DNA from: Gemmatimonadota bacterium
GTDB taxonomy: Bacteria > Gemmatimonadota > Gemmatimonadetes > Gemmatimonadales > Gemmatimonadaceae
NCBI GenBank assembly: GCA_025358315.1
Contig: JANYKA010000161.1
Coordinates: 1-34,158 of the forward strand
Length of the DNA: 34,158 bases
Reading direction: 5' to 3'
Position 1 is the first letter of the stretch, and each line of letters opens with the position of its first letter. The notes below the pieces were generated by a model, which did not search any database, was not told the origin of the DNA, and saw nothing but the letters and a program-made list of their open reading frames with translations. The position numbers were made by a program, and so were the translations under genes. Positions 33,171 to 34,158 of the stretch are shown in pieces.

Positions 33171-34016
33171 TTAGTCGCCGGGCCGCCAAGCTTGATCGAG
33201 CAGGCGCGCCCACAACGGGCGCGCCTGTTCTGTTTGCGACGTCTCGATTGGCGGCACCGGAAGCGGCGGCTCCCCCGCGAGCAGCCGCGCTGGGTTCACT
33301 GTCGCCAACAGTTCAGCGTGTTCGGAGAGCCCGGCAGCGACAAGCGCAGTCACGAATCTTCGGACCCCGGGCTCGCCGCGCGCATGATAGTCGCTCGAGA
33401 CATAGTCGGCCCAGCCACGCGCGAGAATCGCCTGCGCATATTCCGCCGCTGTCCGCCCGTAATCGCCGAACAATGACCCCGCGTTCACCTGCAACAATCC
33501 ACCGGCCGCACGGAACTTCGCGAGCGTCGAAAGTTGCTCATCGAGATTACGGTAACGCTCCGGATGCGCGATAATCGCCGTCCATCCGCTGTGACGCAGC
33601 GCGGTAACTGCATACTCGGCATTCAGCGGCGGAAATCGCAGCGACGGAAACTCCACCAATGCGAATACGGTACCGGCCAAGCGGAGTCGTGAATCCGAAA
33701 GATCCGGATTAGGAACATCCAACATCACTTCCACTCCGCGTTCCATTCGCATCGCCGATCCATGGCGCGCGGCATCTTCGGTGACGACAGACTCTAACGC
33801 AGACCAGCCAGCGTCGAGCTCTGCCAATCGCTCTTCCAGTCTGGCTGCGTCGTGTGTCAGCGATCCCGTAAAGTGCGGAGTGGTGATAATCTGTCGCACG
33901 CCCTCAGCGCGAAAATGGTCGAGCGCCAGAGCGGCATCAGACGGAGTTTGCGCGCCATCGTCCACCCCAGGCATCAGGTGGTTATGAAAATCAGTGAAGG
34001 TGCTAGTGGTAGTCAC
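33171..34016 (-). CDS. CpsB/CapC-type tyrosine-protein phosphatase (PHP fold)
   Basis: A 281-residue PHP-family metal-dependent phosphatase, which removes phosphate from the Tyr-rich tail of BY-kinases. DFHNHLMPGVDDG (9-21), TPHF (46-49), a GVEVML segment, AHPERYRN and SSDYHARGE provide the usual His/Asp/Glu metal ligands. The wzc-type kinase gene lies 4 kb away on the same strand, so its tail is the expected substrate. GTG 34016 is chosen because conserved sequence begins just after it; in-frame extensions overlap the glycosylase gene, whose stop is 11 nt upstream. The terminal 35 residues are variable and their DNA contains the hairpin for the opposite strand. Confidence 0.88.
   Translation of the reverse strand: MTTTSTFTDFHNHLMPGVDDGAQTPSDAALALDHFRAEGVRQIITTPHFTGSLTHDAARLEERLAELDAGWSALESVVTEDAARHGSAMRMERGVEVMLDVPNPDLSDSRLRLAGTVFALVEFPSLRFPPLNAEYAVTALRHSGWTAIIAHPERYRNLDEQLSTLAKFRAAGGLLQVNAGSLFGDYGRTAAEYAQAILARGWADYVSSDYHARGEPGVRRFVTALVAAGLSEHAELLATVNPARLLAGEPPLPVPPIETSQTEQARPLWARLLDQAWRPGD
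33201..33232 (+). terminator. Hairpin terminator candidate for the PilT-like gene, inside capC-like coding sequence
   Basis: CAGGCGCGCCC (33201-33211), a 5-nt loop and GGGCGCGCCTG (33217-33227) form a perfect 11-bp stem, 30 nt after the PilT-like stop codon. TTCTGTTT follows on the plus strand, a weak U-tract. It therefore could stop rightward transcription. It lies within the last codons of the convergent phosphatase gene. Confidence 0.55.
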
Positions 34017-34027
34017 GCCGTGTGCAA

Positions 34028-34158
34028 TTATTCCGGCGCGTCGAGACTGCGCCAGACATACCAACTCGCTACGGTGCGATGCGGCGCCCACTTCGCACCG
34101 ATTTTCTGCAATTTTTCAGGCGTTGGCAATTTCCGCATGCGTAACATTTTTTGAACGC
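34028..34158 (-). CDS. DNA-3-methyladenine glycosylase II family, C-terminal fragment (cut by window edge)
   Basis: The minus-strand frame from the right edge to the TAA at 34030-34028 gives 42 residues with no internal stop. They contain LPTPEKLQKIGAKWAPHR and ASWYVWRSLD. The LPTPxxL.xxxxxWxPxRTVASWYLWR pattern is the well-known C-terminal helix pair of AlkA-type 3-methyladenine DNA glycosylases (HhH-GPD family). These enzymes excise alkylated bases in base-excision repair. The catalytic Asp and helix-hairpin-helix motif would lie outside the window. Only 11 nt separate it from the phosphatase start, so the two may share a transcript. Confidence 0.82.
   Translation of the reverse strand, partial: VQKMLRMRKLPTPEKLQKIGAKWAPHRTVASWYVWRSLDAPE

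Noticed and set aside
34017-34091. Longer N-terminus for the CapC-type phosphatase
   Set aside because: The extension reads through the glycosylase 3' end in another frame and lies outside the conserved PHP domain.
33852-34154. Plus-strand open frame covering the right edge
   Set aside because: It is opposite the phosphatase and the glycosylase C-terminus, both of which show family motifs.

Overview
The window is mostly one surface-polysaccharide locus, about 29 kb (4959-34016), with housekeeping genes on both sides. The diderm machinery (lipoprotein OPX exporter, predicted outer-membrane barrel, Wzm/Wzt transporter), the moderately high GC, and the flanking set (SufE, a DUF6526-like protein, CDGSH, PlsC) suggest a Gram-negative soil or freshwater bacterium. 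Gemmatimonadota or a related phylum is my best guess, from gene content only.

Left flank (1-4942): the 3' end of sufE, a small membrane protein, a CDGSH iron-sulfur protein and a PlsC acyltransferase run rightwards with overlapping or closely spaced starts. Then come a convergent conserved unknown, a Tat-exported amidase and a predicted outer-membrane barrel.

Glycan assembly (4959-24873): a leftward block of seven genes (4959-14167) encodes GT4 and GT2 glycosyltransferases, a methyltransferase and an asparagine-synthetase/GT4 fusion. Five of its six junctions are start/stop overlaps or a 1-nt gap. A rightward pair encodes an ABC-2 permease and a Wzt-type ATPase with a C-terminal extension (14233-16414). 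Then come a leftward GT4/methyltransferase pair, a rightward GT2-FkbM fusion followed by an FkbM-like protein, a leftward cupin/aminotransferase/N-methyltransferase-like cassette, and a rightward GT4.

Initiation, length control and export (24897-31830, leftward): a polyprenyl glycosylphosphotransferase (initiating enzyme), a short OPX lipoprotein, a Wzz/BY-kinase fusion with a Tyr-rich tail, an unknown membrane protein, and an O-antigen ligase/polymerase-type protein. Beyond a promoter-like divergent region lies a PilT-like ATPase whose Walker A lysine and His box are lost (31983-33170). It converges on a CpsB/CapC-type PHP phosphatase, the likely partner of the BY-kinase. The right edge holds the C-terminus of a DNA-3-methyladenine glycosylase.

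Working model (inference): the phosphotransferase starts the glycan on undecaprenyl phosphate. The nine GT domains extend it. AsnB, the aminotransferase and the methyltransferases decorate or cap it. Wzm/Wzt carries it across the inner membrane, since no Wzx is visible. Wzc/OPX/CapC and the ligase/polymerase finish it. The most unusual items are the AsnB-GT4 fusion, the degenerate PilT homologue, the GT2-FkbM fusion with an altered acidic motif, and the mix of ABC-type and Wzc/OPX-type export parts. No tRNA, rRNA, CRISPR or insertion sequence was seen, and no gene-free stretch exceeds about 300 bases.
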